Source: Amyelois transitella
Taxonomy: Eukaryota > Arthropoda > Insecta > Lepidoptera > Pyralidae
DNA length: 64,000 nucleotides
NCBI RefSeq assembly: GCF_032362555.1
Contig: NC_083535.1
Coordinates: 1,054,001-1,118,000 of the forward strand
Reading direction: 5' to 3'
The translations under genes were made by a program, and so were the position numbers. Within the stretch, counting starts at the first letter, position 1, and each line of letters starts with the position of its first letter. Positions 35,401-43,173 of the stretch are shown piece after piece. The notes under the pieces are model-generated. The model saw only the letters and a program-made list of their open reading frames with translations. It made no database searches and was not told where the DNA came from.

Positions 35401-38400
35401 GGATGTCAGTATGGATGTTTGTTACTCTTTCACGCAAAAGCTACTGAAACGATTACAATGAAATTTGGTGTGTAGGTAGCTGAAGACCCAGAATATTATA
35501 AATGCGAAAGTTTGTATGTCAGGATGTCAGTATGGATGTTTGTTACTCTTTCACGCAAAAGCTACTGAACCGATTACAATGAAATTTGGTGTGTAGGTAG
35601 CTGAAGACCCAGAATATTATAAATGCGAAAGTTTGTATGTCAGGATGTCAGTATGGATGTTTGTTACTCTTTCACGCAAAAGCTACTGAACCGATTACAA
35701 TGAAATTTGGTGTGTAGGTAGCTGAAGACCCAGAATATTATAAATGCGAAAGTTTGTATGTCAGGATGTCAGTATGGATGTTTGTTACTCTTTCACGCAA
35801 AAGCTACTGAAACGATTACAATGAAATTTGGTGTGTAGGTAGCTGAAGACCCAGAATATTATAAATGCGAAAGTTTGTATGTCAGGATGTCAGTATGGAT
35901 GTTTGTTACTCTTTCACGCAAAAGCTACTGAAACGATTACAATGAAATTTGGTGTGTAGGTAGCTGAAGACCCAGAATATTATAAATGCGAAAGTTTGTA
36001 TGTCAGGATGTCAGTATGGATGTTTGTTACTCTTTCACGCAAAAGCTACTGAACCGATTACAATGAAATTTGGTGTGTAGGTAGCTGAAGACCCAGAATA
36101 ACATGTAGGCTACTTTTTATCCCAAAGTTCCCGCAGGATTGATAGGCTTTCCACGCGGACGAAGTCGCGGGCGGCCTCTAGTTGACCATAATCCTGGATT
36201 GGGTAAGTCAGGCTTTTATTTATTTACTTATTTAAAGTTCATTGCAAAAAATACAAATGTATAGCACAATTGGCGGACTTAATGCTGGAAGCATTATCTT
36301 TACACAAATTCTTTTACACAAAGTGACTCATGTATGACCTCTGCAACTTTTTTATGGGCACCTAACCCATACATACAATTACGTCTTTATACCTAGCGGA
36401 GTCGACAAAGCTTACAGTCCCGAAAAGACTAATAAACCACGTTCAGCTGTTTGGCTTAATGATAGAATTGAGATTCAAATAGTGACAGGTTGCTAGCCCA
36501 TCGCCTAAAAGAAGAATCCCAGGCTTATAAGCGTAGCCTTTAATCGCCTTTTACGACATCCATGGGAAAAATATGGAACCACACGGCACTAATAGAAACC
36601 TAACCTATTATATAATGGCATGTCAATTAAGTATGAGGTACATAACATTGTATAATTAGTTATTGCTATCAGCACCGCATGTCTGAATGTCAACGCACTG
36701 CACTCTTGCGCAGGCAAGTACTTATAGTATCCATATCTTATCATACCCATGGGCCATAGTTCATTATTGAGATTGTTGCAAAGGTGAATTATAACATAAT
36801 AGCGATAATGATAATACTTATAAATTTACCTGGTAAGTACATTTTTAATTCAAAAATATTTTGACAGTTTTAGAGGTAGGTACATACATATGTACATACA
36901 TATAATCACGTCTATATCCCTTGCGGGGAGGGCAGAGCCAACAGTCTTGAAAAGACTGATAGGCCACATTCAACTGTTTGGCTTTATGACAGAATTGAGA
37001 TTCTAATAGTGACAAGTTGCTAGCCCATCGCATAAAAGCATAATCCCAAGTTTATAAGCCTATCCCTTAGTCGCTTTTTACGACATCCATGGGAACGAGA
37101 TGGAGTAGTCCTATTCTTTTTTCTATTGGTGCCGGGAACCACACGGCACAATACATAAATAGGTACCATACATAAATAAGGACAAATCTCAACTAATATA
37201 AATGACAACTAATATGAATACAAAGTAAGTTTGTTCGTTTGTCACCTCTCCACAGGTTATCTACTTAATATAATTATATACAATTAAGAATCTGGAGAAT
37301 AACACAAGTCTCGAACTTTCTTCGAGGCTAACTCAATCTGTGTAATCTGTCCCGTATGTATATATTTATTATATATTTTCATTTATATATATTTGTGCCG
37401 TGTGGTTCCCGGCACCAATAGAAAAAAAAAATAGGTCCACTCCATGTCGTTTCCATGGATGTCGTAAAAATCAACTAAGAGATATGCTTATAACTTGTGA
37501 TTCTTCTTTAAGGCGATGGGCTAGCAACCTGTCACTATTTGAATCTCAATTCTATCGTTAAGCCTAACAGCTGAATGCGGCCTATCAGTCTTTTCAAGAC
37601 TATTGGCTCTGTCTACCCCACAAGGGATATAGACGTGACGTATGTATGTATGTAACATTTATGAGAAATTTCATAACATAATAAGGTACCTTCGCTACGC
37701 CCAGACCTCTTCTCTCCAACGTAGAATATGAGAGCATTGATTGTTCAACTCTTTTATGCAGCCTTTTGACACCATTACTGTTAACAATCTGTAAACGAAA
37801 TTATAAATATATAATTAATTTTTATTAAGTGCCGTGTGGTTCTCGGCACCAGTACAAAAAAGAATAGTACCACTCCATCTCTTTCCCATGGATGTCGTAA
37901 AAGGCGACTAAGGGATAGGCTTACAAACTTGGGATTCTGTTTTAGGCGATGAGCTAGCAACCTGTCACTATTTGAATCTCAATTCTATCGTTAAGCCAAA
38001 TAGCTGAACGTGGCCATTCAGTCTTTTCAAGACTGTTGGCTCTGTCTACCCCGCAACGGATATAGACGTGAACATATGTATGTATTAATTTTTATTTTGT
38101 ACTAGCTGTGCCCGCGACTTCGTCCGCGTGGAATAGTTGTTTTGGAGATCATTGAAGCTCTTAAGGATAAATAGTTTTCCCCGTTTTTTTCACATTTTCC
38201 ATTATTTCTTCGCTCCTCATAGTTGCAGCGTGATGTTATATTATAGCCTAAAGCCTTCCTCGATAAATGAGACTATTCAACACAAAAATAATTTTTCAAT
38301 TCGTACCAGTAGTTCCTGAGATTAGCGCGTTCCAACAAACAAACTAACTCTTCAGCTTTTTAATATACATATTTTATGCCAAACAGCTGAACGTGGCCTA

Positions 38401-41400
38401 TCGGTGTCTTCAAGACAGTTAGGTAGTTAGTTAGTTTAGGCTCTGTCTACCCCGCAAGGGATATAGACGTGATTATATGTATGTATGTATACGGAATATC
38501 ACCAGTACGCTGTTAACGAAACTCAATAATGAAGACTTTACCTCTGGACATGGGAACTCTGTAGCGGACTGGAAGAACGATATGTCTGGACAAAGTCTGC
38601 GGACATCTTTGTCTATTTGCAGTAGCACCTCGTTGTCTTTGAAGTAAGTGCTCCAGGAACTCTCCGGGCTTATGTTCAGGGGGTGGTCACTTGGCCCGCC
38701 GGGGGAGACGATTATTTCGTCTGGAAAAATGCGAAAACTGAAAAGGCTTGGCCCTGTCTACACCGCAAGGGATATAAACGCGACCATATGTGTGTATGTA
38801 AAAAATATGTGCCGTGTGGTTCCCGGCACCAATACATAAAAGAAACCACTCCATCTTTTTCCCATGGATGTCTTAAAAGGCGACTAAGGGATAGGCTTAC
38901 AAACCTGGGATTCTTTTTTTAGGCGATGGGCTATCAACCTATCACTATTTGGATCTCAATTCCATCATTAAGCCAAGCAGCTGAACGTGGCTTTTCAGTC
39001 TTTTCGGGACTAATGGCTCTGTCTACCCCGTAAGGGATATAGACGTGACTATATGTATCTATGTATAGAAAATTTAATTAAAATTAACTCAAATTAAAAC
39101 TAAAGCTCAAACTAGGTACTTATAAAAAAAGAAAGAAAAAAAAAGACGATTACAAACTAAAATTAAATTTACAAATTGTACAGTCCCTGCATGGTAGCAT
39201 CATCATTCATGTGCCCAGAAGGCTGGCAGCATTGTCATTTAGAGAAAAAAAAAAAATTGCTAATTTAAATTTATCAAATTCTATACTCACTTATAAACTG
39301 TTTATAAAGCTGCCGTTTCTTAACTAGCGTTTCCTCCCTGGCTCTCTTCTCATTCGGCAGGTAGTGGAGCAGGATCTTCCACGTGAGGGACCGTAAGCCC
39401 TTTTCGTCCGGTATCCCTGTTGGGATCAGAACTAATATTATTTATTTTATATTTATTGTGCCGTGTTGTTCCCGGCACCAATACAAAAAAAAGAATAGGA
39501 CCACTCCATCTCTTTCCCGTGGATGTCGTAAAAGGCGACTAAGGGATAGGCTTACAAACTTGAGATCCTTTTTTAGGCGATGGGCTAGCAACCTGTCACC
39601 AATTCAATCTCAATTCTATCGTTAAGCCAAATAGCTGAACGTGGCCATTCAGTCTTTTCAAGACTGTTGGCTCTGTCTACCCCGCAAGGGATATAGACGT
39701 GACCACATGTATGTATATTTATTACCGGAAATTATGGTTAATTTTCGCAGGAGTAATTAAGAACCATATTGTATAGGTAATTTAGAAATGGACCACTTTA
39801 CATATATCTTTCCCATGGATGTCGTAGAAGGCGATTAAAGGAAATACTCCTCTTTATGTCATCTTGAGATTCTACTTATGAGCGATGCGTTAGTTAACCT
39901 ATCACTATTTGAATCTCAAATTCATTATTAAGACTTATCGCTGAATGTGGCCTGCCTTTTATTTTATTCAAGACCATTGGCTCTGTCTACCCGGCAGGGG
40001 ATATAGACGTGATTATATGTAGGTATGCATAGCGGTAATGGTGTTGTCATCTTGTGGTTTTCAGGGTTCAAATACCACGTAATATATAGACTTCCCGTGT
40101 TCTAAACTTTCATTCAACTTTAACTGGCGCATTGTAATAAGGCCTATCGCACATAACACGGAATTGACGCTAAACGCGCCGTGTGGAGACCCGGCATTTT
40201 AGAATAGGACCGCACTCCATTTCTTTCCCATGGATGTGGTGAAAGGGGACTAAGGTGTTAAGCGCAGATTCACCTAGTGGCAAGCCTAATCTGGTCTTCC
40301 GTGCAGAAAGTCAATTAAGGAATAACTTCGGATTAATTTTTTGGGGGTTTGTGACACACGGCTACAACGGGACTGCAGGTACAAGGTATTAAAAATAATT
40401 TTCTTCTGAAACAAATACTGTGATATGCATAGATTCCAATATAGGAGAACAGGTAATATAGATAGATAGATAAAACTTTATATTGCAGCATAAATGTAAA
40501 ACATACAAAACAACATAAAACGTGTTTAAACATGTCACACAACAGTAATGAATATTACTTAAACTATTAACTTTTTGATGATCACCTAGTTTTGCTGGAG
40601 ACTGATTGTGAAATAATAACTAGTTCAAACTAGTTTCCAATTCATTAAGACTAGAACAATTTGCATTTTCTCACAAGAAACTTGTGTTGAAACAATTAAC
40701 ATATATGTATAATAAAATTTAATAGTCTTTAGATTTGCATTTGAAAACAACTGGCTACGATGAATTTTGCATAAACTTCATAAATTCGCTGTATAAAATT
40801 AAATTGTTTTAAGGTGAGGATTTTCTTTCATATTATAATAAAAAAATCATAAGGTCCCATGTGGTTCCCGGCACCAAAACAAAAAGAATAGGACCAGTCC
40901 ATCTGTTTCCCATGGGTGTCGTAAAAGGCTACTAAAGGATAGGCTAATAAACATGCGATTCTTCTTTTAGGCGATGGGCTAGCAACCTGTCACTATTTGA
41001 ATCTCAATTCTATCATTAAGCCAAATAGCTGAACGTGGCCATTCAGTCTTTTCAAGACTGTTGGTTTTGCGTACCTCGCAGGTCATATACGTGACTATAT
41101 GTATCTATATAGTAAATCATAAGGTAGGCATCAAGACAAATTATTTCTAGCATTTAAGACTGTAAAAGACAATCATTATTCTACTAGAGGCCTCCTGCGA
41201 TCTCCTCCGCATGGTAACCCTATCAATCATGCGGGAATTCTGGGATAAAAAGTAGCCTATACGTTATTCTGGGTCTTCAGCTACCCACATACCAAATTTC
41301 ATTGTAATCGGTTCAGTAGTTTTTGCGTGAAAGAGTAACAAACATCCATACATCCATACAAACTTTCGCCTTTATAATAGTAGTAGGATGTACTTCTTAA

Positions 41401-42464
41401 CTCCTTTTTTGTGAGACAGTATTATTCATTTTTGAGTTTACTTTTACATGCAAAAGGAATTTTTTTGCAGATCTTACCATCAGGCTGCCGACTTAAAGCA
41501 GGTTTGCTGAAGGCACATAGTATTGTAGTTGTAATAGTGCCGTTCCATCGGAAACATATATATATTTCTTGCAGGGTAGACAGAGCCAACAGTGTTGAAA
41601 AGAATGATAGGCCACATTCAGCTATTTGGCTTAATGAAAGCACAGGTTGCAAAGTAGTTAGTGATAATCTATGTATACTATTGTTATTTCTTTTTGTTAC
41701 CATGAAGAGCAAATGGTATGTATTTCAAAATAGAAGCATTACTCCAGGAGAAGTTTGTTTGCAATTAAAAATGAATTGCAAAGATAGCAAAATGAGTGAC
41801 AATTCTTTATAATATAATAATACATACAAATAACTCACCATTGAAGGCCAGCTTCCTTAACTGATCCATATCAATTACATCTTGATCTAAGATTTCTTCA
41901 AATGCTTTTATTCTGAAACAAAAATAACTTTTACGACATCCATGGGAAAGACAGAGTGAAGAGAAAGACAGAGAGATAGAGTGGTTCTTTCTTAATCGCT
42001 GAAAACCACATACTGGTGTAATTTTTGTTTAACAAATATAAAGGAAAAAGGTTCCTTATCATTGGGATTTATCTAATATGGTGTTGGCTGGCCCAACACC
42101 TGTCTTTGAATCTTAATTCCATAATATAAGCTTATAGTAGCCATCTATTCTTGTATAATGGCTCTGTCGACCCTGTAAAGACGTGTTATGTGTCTGCCTG
42201 TTTCACCTATAGAAAGTTTGGTACACAAGTTTTATTTATGAAATTATAACCTTTACGGCGATAGGGGGCGTACATATTCTGTATGTGAGAAAGCTACAAA
42301 CAAATGAAACCGAGTAAATTCATCCCAATTTTGATTAGAGACGCCCCGCTCGATTTTTTAACATTACTTAAATATATCTTGTACTCATAAATAAAAAACA
42401 CAGGCTACAATAACACATTTGATTGTGGTACAAAGATACTTTACCTTGCTTTGTGCAGACTCAT
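23329..42464 (-). CDS. TBC1D13: TBC1D13-like Rab GTPase-activating protein, nine coding exons
   Basis: Nine minus-strand exons with GT/AG borders and matching phases join into 1161 nt (386 residues, stop TAA at 23331-23329): 42445-42464, 41839-41912, 39291-39416, 38542-38720, 37690-37788, 34811-35021, 25352-25553, 23920-24042 and 23329-23455. Vertebrate TBC1D13 is about 400 residues. Family blocks recalled from the ortholog are present: TYFKDNEVLLQIDKDVRRLC, GCEAHWEVVER, YVQGMNE (the catalytic glutamine finger), HAEADCFFCFTNLMAEIRD and WLTLLLSQEFSLPDV. The family accelerates GTP hydrolysis on Rab proteins (Rab35 is reported in mammals) in endosomal trafficking. The start ATG is at 42464. Intron 6 (about 9.3 kb) holds a Copia element in the sense direction; intron 7 begins with tandem copies of exon 7 sequence. 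I am confident of family and structure, less so of the exact Rab partner. Confidence 0.9.
23475..23731 (-). repeat. Family A SINE-like repeat in intron 8
   Basis: Full length; about 20 bp upstream of the exon 9 acceptor in transcript terms. Confidence 0.85.
23920..24042 (-). CDS. TBC1D13: TBC1D13 exon 8
   Basis: Codes for RWLTLLLSQEFSLPDVERI and so on to CCAMIL; acceptor TTTGACAG, donor GTAAGT. Confidence 0.9.
24126..24357 (-). repeat. Family A SINE-like repeat
   Basis: Near full length, but the (ATGT)n tail is replaced by TTGACGTCACATCACGGGGTAG-like text. Confidence 0.8.
24455..24710 (+). repeat. Family A SINE-like repeat
   Basis: Full length, opposite in orientation to the copy at 24126; the pair forms a long inverted repeat in intron 7. 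Confidence 0.85.
24738..25351 (-). repeat. TBC1D13: Tandem array of partial exon 7 copies with splice donors
   Basis: The block CTGAAGCTGTAGTACTGCGG starts at 24738, 24868, 25030, 25192 and (real exon) 25352. Units of 160-162 bp hold the 3' two-thirds of exon 7, its donor (AG|GTGAGG) and a stub of family A tail. The unit starting at 24738 is truncated. Copies differ by only a few bases (CTCC or CTGC, GCGTCT or GCGCCT), so the duplication is recent. None of the copies has an acceptor. Confidence 0.9.
25352..25553 (-). CDS. TBC1D13: TBC1D13 exon 7 (TBC core)
   Basis: Codes for QHAEADCFFCFTNLMAEIRD and so on to LRPQYYSFR; acceptor TATCCAG at 25554, donor GTGAGG. It is the only copy with both splice sites and the right phases. 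Confidence 0.9.
25554..25915. other. Start of the Copia-bearing intron (3' side)
   Basis: AT-rich, with a stretch TTTATTTTTATTTATTTATT near 25665; nothing else recognised. Confidence 0.4.
25916..26032 (-). repeat. Family A copy split by the Copia element (left part)
   Basis: The copy runs from its tail near 25921 to ATTC at 26032 and resumes as GATTCAAATAGTGACAGG at 34332. GATTC is present on both sides of the Copia LTRs. Confidence 0.85.
26033..26260 (-). repeat. Copia 3' LTR
   Basis: 228 bp, identical to 34104-34331 by direct reading. It begins TGTTAGTCATTGG and ends TAATTATA on the minus strand; AATAAA occurs twice near its end. Confidence 0.95.
26261..26268 (-). other. Copia polypurine tract
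   Basis: Minus strand AGTGGGGG directly abuts the 3' LTR, as expected for the plus-strand primer. Confidence 0.75.
26309..29653 (-). CDS. Copia gag C-terminus and pol (protease, integrase, RT, RNase H)
   Basis: 1114 codons open. In order: CCHC zinc knuckle (C49, C52, H57, C62), aspartic protease DSGAS (100-104), integrase zinc motif (WHRRLGH with CVVCCEGKQ), integrase core with HSDVCGP, RSDNGKEF and the LAERFNR glutamate, reverse transcriptase with the YVDD active site, and RNase H with YVDADWASD. This protease-integrase-RT order is diagnostic of Copia. The frame does not start at a true ATG: residue 1 is a TTG at 29653, because the real start (gag ATG at 34001) is cut off by the insertion at 29656. 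All visible catalytic residues are intact. Confidence 0.95.
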   Translation of the reverse strand: MEENSGDTSGAFASFRKNKFVSNSQSAGNAGTKDNGQLSMSKSKRVIRCYRCKQTGHYRNQCTNFDKDSSNTKSTERKQTNAFNAVFLNGSFSKNDWYIDSGASAHLTANEHWINNVSTEHTIKEIVVANEEKLTVKCSGDVQIATVTDDSEYDVIVEGVLCVPKITTNLLSVSQLVKNGNRVLFTTSGCSIYNRNDNLVAKASLINGVYKLNSPVSLLAAAVTSVDTWHRRLGHVNSMYLNKMPSAVSGMEVDKKSDISQLSCVVCCEGKQSRLPFGNSGSRSGELLGLIHSDVCGPMEHVSIGGSRYFILFIDDYSRMTCIYFMKQKSEAFQHFQEYKAKVENQLNRKIKILRSDNGKEFCNRSFDDYLRKNGILHQKSNPYTPEQNGLAERFNRTIVEKAKCLLFDAKMGKEFWAEACNTAVYLHNRTVLPALNDKTPYEVWTGCKPDISHLRIFGSRVMVHVAKEKPQKWDKKSEEQILVGYPEDIKGYRVYNPITKKVSTSRDVMIMEDVKPEVSIPIMESKESNEESLDSVGDSFSEEAEDTMIESYVDNSDVTYIPSEYEDAESTELGNSEQKRNDRIRKKPERYGYSNMCTDVGVEALDDASDLTVQEALAGPEKEQWLSAIREELDCFSENDAWELVDTPDSGAVVKCKWVLKKKYCDNKVRYRARLVAKGFTQRPGVDYQDTFSPVIRHSTLRYLFALSVQLNMDITHLDVTTAFLNGHLKEDIFMQLPECFPIVNCNKVLKLKKAVKQASLAWYDRVKETLCNLGYTKSKIEPCVFMRNCNNDKKVIVGIYVDDFLIFSNDNSETDSLIKALSNKFKIKNLGQVKQYLGMRVNVNRKSNVVTLDQENYIEQLMQKFNMSECSTAVTPIECKLNLEKSNVCEDNIPYQRLIGSLMYLAVLTRPDIAYSVSYLSQFNRSYTHVHFNYAKRILRYLYKTKDYCLRYSQETPDLIGYVDADWASDAIDRRSYTGYCFMKCGSPVSWESRKQRTVALSSCEAEYMALSEACREAIYLRNIEQEILGSCKRLIIFNDSQSALKLANSHQSHKRSKHIDVRYNFICEVIEKGIIETKYVRTSQMPADLLTKGLSGAKHYQFMKYLGIDRK
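30040..30135 (-). repeat. tRNA-SINE (family C), 3' part, split by the TTAA element
   Basis: It carries GAGACTTGTGTTACGAGATG and ACTCAACGATACTATAA; the copy continues at 33038. Confidence 0.85.
30431..32808 (+). mobile_element. Complete hAT transposon, innermost element of the nest
   Basis: 2378 bp bounded by CAGCTATACTCAACCT and the inverted CAGCCATACTCAACCT, with the 8 bp duplication ATTTAGAA (30423-30430 and 32809-32816). GC-rich GCGGCCC motifs lie just inside the ends. The CAG...CTCAACC ends and the BED transposase resemble Charlie/ZBED-type hATs. Confidence 0.93.
30770..32650 (+). CDS. hAT transposase with N-terminal BED zinc finger
   Basis: 626 codons, uninterrupted. A BED finger near the N-terminus (C39, C42, H56, H61) should bind the element ends. 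The RNase H-like core follows: FDSSTD (191-196, first Asp), CTDG (Asp 259), the CxxH motif FHCIIH (288-293), the SVRWLSRG block near residue 345, and the C-terminal hAT dimerisation region with CESSFSKMKY, whose Glu is the expected third acidic residue. The ATG follows a leader of about 340 bp from the left TIR. The product resembles animal ZBED5/GTF2I-repeat-type proteins, which are domesticated relatives. All catalytic features appear intact, so it may be active. Confidence 0.93.
   Translation: MSGVSSKYKRKITSENRLFQDEWETDYFVVPNKNNAATCLICRDSIILKKYNISRHFTTKHKSFDETFSPGSALRNEKLIFLKKSLYQEQKSMTVAISQDSAVTKASYEICYILGKHMKPFTDAEIIKECFVSTADILFDKYSNKKQILSDIKKLQLSDSTCVRRIEDISKFIGDEILDNLIKCKFFSLAFDSSTDISSTSQCSVFVRYCSDNNLIHENFLKLLPMKGQTRGTDYLDTICNFLEQNEIDIQKTVCVCTDGCPSMTGFENGFISLFKKKYNLSNLITFHCIIHQENLAARAANPELEAVMKTVINIVNFIRARELNHRRFKSLLQELGSEHNDVILHTSVRWLSRGKVLERFFSLRNEIILFLDQNNKVYPESQNDGWWCLLAFLCDITEKLNNLNRNLQGEDNIVSNMANKVFAFEEKLSIYHTEIQNKQLHNFPTVIKTTEDGINISEKNCTIISNFITALINEFQKRFQDLRKIKKCLLLIENPWHLETTTITELASVLSCNYAELFDEFIDFKNDTNLEVVFKEKRENREYVEFWSIVPQKYKNVQRCAHILLTFFGSTYVCESSFSKMKYTKNVYRNKLTDSHLDDVIRVACSKKPDLDKIVKKCSQYQISH
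33038..33178 (-). repeat. tRNA-SINE (family C), tRNA-related head
   Basis: On the minus strand: CTCTGTGGCGCAGCGGTAGT (A box region) and GGTTCGAATCCCGG (B box), then the body CTGATTGGCTTGGGTCTTGG. It completes the copy starting at 30040. The anticodon arm is not tRNA-like, so it is a SINE, not a tRNA gene. Confidence 0.85.
33465..34001 (-). CDS. Copia gag N-terminal part (UBN2-type), truncated by insertion
   Basis: 178 codons from ATG at 34001. The protein has the Copia gag pattern (YTEWCFAAENFL, LWNKLKALFDDSG, LLAGLTEKYAPM). It stops after MDLE because the hAT-type TIR begins with TAG. The target duplication lies in the DLE codons, and the reading frame resumes in phase at 29655 on the far side. 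Confidence 0.92.
   Translation of the reverse strand: MSTNYLVNVPKLKGRENYTEWCFAAENFLILENMVHCIKPVAEKTTEAADDAKTRAKLILTIDSSLYVHIKDVGTTLELWNKLKALFDDSGFTRRISLLRNLISIRLESCSSMTSYVTQLVETGQKLSGTGFQISDEWIGCLLLAGLTEKYAPMIMAIEHSGIAITTDAIKSKLMDLE
34091..34103 (-). other. Copia primer binding site (half-tRNA-iMet type)
   Basis: Minus strand GGTTATTGGCCCA directly follows the 5' LTR. It differs by one base from GGTTATGGGCCCA, the Drosophila copia site that pairs with the anticodon-loop region of initiator tRNA rather than the 3' CCA end. Confidence 0.75.
34104..34331 (-). repeat. Copia 5' LTR
   Basis: Identical to the 3' LTR; the right-hand GATTC duplication is at 34332-34336. Confidence 0.95.
34332..34754 (-). 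repeat. Family A: remainder of the split copy plus two tandem copies
   Basis: After the split copy's AAATAGTGACAGGTTGCAAG end, two further copies follow, with tail blocks near 34370 and 34510. The last is full length to its GTGCCGGGAACCACACGG head at 34754. Confidence 0.8.
34811..35021 (-). CDS. TBC1D13: TBC1D13 exon 6 (TBC domain N-part)
   Basis: Acceptor CTCCAACAG; codes for LSNEIRRTDSLSSGDY, GCEAHWEVVERMLFLYAKLN and SYVQGMNEIIGPIYHTF; donor C|GTGAGT. The open frame runs on into a family A copy at 35050, but the acceptor sets the true border. Confidence 0.92.
35045..35284 (-). repeat. Family A SINE-like repeat abutting exon 6
   Basis: Full length apart from the tail. Its GGGGTAGACAGAGCC end lies about 30 bp upstream of the exon 6 acceptor in transcript terms. 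Confidence 0.85.
35364..36181 (+). mobile_element. Helitron type 1 with six tandem 121-bp internal units
   Basis: TC start at 35364 and CTAG end at 36178-36181 (A and T at the borders). The AATATTATAAATGCGAAAG block starts at 35371, 35492, 35613, 35734, 35855 and 35976, exactly 121 bp apart. Units are nearly identical; GAAACGATT is in units 1, 4 and 5, GAACCGATT in 2, 3 and 6. Ordinary copies elsewhere hold one unit and are about 200 bp. Confidence 0.93.
36183..36372 (+). repeat. Family D repeat with an inserted TTTATT-tailed fragment
   Basis: CTGGATTGGGTAAGTCAGGC and ACACAAAGTGACTCATG belong to family D. Between them lies TTATTTACTTATTTAAAG to GGCGGACTTAATGC, text also seen near 63250-63350. 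Confidence 0.45.
36373..36588 (-). repeat. Family A SINE-like repeat, truncated head
   Basis: Diverged tail (TACCTAGCGGAGTCGAC) and shortened head (GGAACCACACGGCAC). Confidence 0.75.
36893..37148 (-). repeat. Family A SINE-like repeat
   Basis: Full length, with CATACATATAATCACGTC at the tail and GTGCCGGGAACCACACGG at the head. Confidence 0.85.
37262..37390 (+). repeat. tRNA-SINE (family C), 3' part
   Basis: ACAAGTCTCGAACTTTCTTC and CTCAATCTGTGTAATCTGTC mark the 3' end of the SINE body. Confidence 0.7.
37394..37652 (+). repeat. Family A SINE-like repeat
   Basis: Full length; it directly follows the SINE end at 37390. Confidence 0.85.
37690..37788 (-). CDS. TBC1D13: TBC1D13 exon 5
   Basis: 33 codons, IVNSNGVKRLHKRVEQSML and so on to GLGVAK; both borders in phase 0. 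Confidence 0.88.
37828..38083 (+). repeat. Family A SINE-like repeat
   Basis: Full length, about 40 bp upstream of exon 5 in transcript terms, antisense to the gene. Confidence 0.85.
38102..38365 (-). mobile_element. Non-autonomous Helitron, type 2
   Basis: Minus strand, CTAG end at 38102 with the GCGGACGAAGTCGCGGGCAC hairpin. The 5' end (near 38365) is worn. Confidence 0.8.
38374..38492 (+). repeat. Family A SINE-like repeat, 3' half
   Basis: Starts at ATGCCAAACAGCTGAACGTG and contains a short TTAGGTAGTTAGTTAGTTTA expansion before the tail. Confidence 0.75.
38542..38720 (-). CDS. TBC1D13: TBC1D13 exon 4
   Basis: Codes for NEIIVSPGGPSDHPLNISP, then SSWSTYFKDNEVLLQIDKDV to EFPCPE; acceptor TTCCAG, donor GTAAAG. 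Confidence 0.9.
38808..39064 (+). repeat. Family A SINE-like repeat
   Basis: Full length. An isolated family A tail (ACACCGCAAGGGATATAAAC) sits just before it at 38744-38800. Confidence 0.85.
39291..39416 (-). CDS. TBC1D13: TBC1D13 exon 3
   Basis: Codes for GIPDEKGLRSLTWKILLHYL and so on to RQLYKQFI, the R-x-x-x-W opening of the TBC domain; donor GTGAGT. Confidence 0.9.
39457..39712 (+). repeat. Family A SINE-like repeat
   Basis: Full length, 40 bp upstream of exon 3 in transcript terms. Confidence 0.85.
39780..40025 (+). repeat. Old family A copy
   Basis: Diverged but collinear: TTTCCCATGGATGTCGTAGA near 39810, TGAATGTGGCCTGCC near 39943, and a CGTGATTATATGTAGG tail. Confidence 0.65.
40026..40856. 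other. Intron 2 sequence, mostly unassigned
   Basis: A further family A scrap (TTTCCCATGGATGTGG) lies near 40225; the remainder is AT-rich without recognised features. Confidence 0.4.
40857..41108 (+). repeat. Family A SINE-like repeat
   Basis: Full length with a mutated tail (GTACCTCGCAGGTCATATAC). Confidence 0.8.
41184..41388 (-). mobile_element. Non-autonomous Helitron, type 1
   Basis: Minus strand: TCCTACTACTATTATAAAGG start at 41388, CTAG at 41184-41187, with a mutated hairpin. Confidence 0.8.
41545..41650 (-). repeat. Family A SINE-like repeat, 3' fragment
   Basis: TTGCAGGGTAGACAGAGCCA and TAGGCCACATTCAGCTATTT are retained. Confidence 0.65.
41839..41912 (-). CDS. TBC1D13: TBC1D13 exon 2
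   Basis: Codes for RIKAFEEILDQDVIDMDQL and so on to RKLAFN; acceptor TTTCAG, donor GTGAGT. Confidence 0.88.
41929..42200. repeat. Old family A fragments, opposed
   Basis: A minus-strand head (ACGACATCCATGGGAAAGAC) followed by a plus-strand tail (AATGGCTCTGTCGACCCTGT), both diverged. Confidence 0.45.
42445..42464 (-). CDS. TBC1D13: TBC1D13 exon 1 (start codon)
   Basis: Codes for MSLHKA plus two bases of Arg; context TTAAAAATGA, donor AG|GTAAAG. It is chosen as the start because it joins exon 2 in phase and no longer N-terminus is needed. Confidence 0.85.
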
Positions 42465-43173
42465 TTTTAAGATTAATAACACACCACAAACACTTTCTAA
42501 TTTGTTTTTGTAAAATTAATTATTATTTATTTACGATACGACCTCCTATGATGTGACAAACAACTGACGTTTGTATCGTCGACGTCGTTAAAAAAAATAT
42601 CCATTCATAGACAAAATTACAAATTGAGCGACGGCTAGTGTTACACTTTACCTATTTGATGATAAATTATCGATACAAATTATGGTGTACCTACGAGCAA
42701 AAATAGATGGTGCGATTTTTACTGTTTGAAAGTTACTGCCAATAAATGGTTTATAACTGAAATACTCATATTTCGGCCATTCTAAGATTATGCGAGATTT
42801 TGACATCATTTCATTAGTATCATTTCATTTCATAAAGTTAAAGAACTTGTACATACCTAGTAATTGGTTTTGTTTTAGCTAGGTACTTTTATATTACGGG
42901 GTGTTATCCCATCTTAAAATTTGAAAATCCTCATTTCCGCTAGAATTTTGACATTATTATTTCATTGGTACGATCAGATTTTTGAGAGGTTGGATGCACT
43001 GATCAGCGACGCGAAAGCAGCGAAAGCAGTCGGTGCAAATAATAGATAGAATATCAGGTATTAATACAAATGGTAACATTATTTAATATTGTAATGTATA
43101 TGTATACATACAACAGTATAGTATATAGGTATATCAACGTCCAAGTAGTGCAGGTAATAATGGAAATGATACC
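42465..43173. other. TBC1D13 5' UTR / promoter region and intergenic spacer
   Basis: AT-rich. A CpG-containing stretch CGTCGACGTCG lies near 42575, about 110 bp upstream of the ATG. No TATA box is claimed. Confidence 0.35.

Noticed and set aside
35364..36181. CRISPR-like array of regular repeats
   Set aside because: The 121 bp units are contiguous with no unique spacers, and lie within Helitron borders.
36845..37208. Recurring ORFs with peptides such as HGCRKRRLRDRL
   Set aside because: They are translations of family A repeats and appear in many copies in both strands; no sign of a conserved protein.
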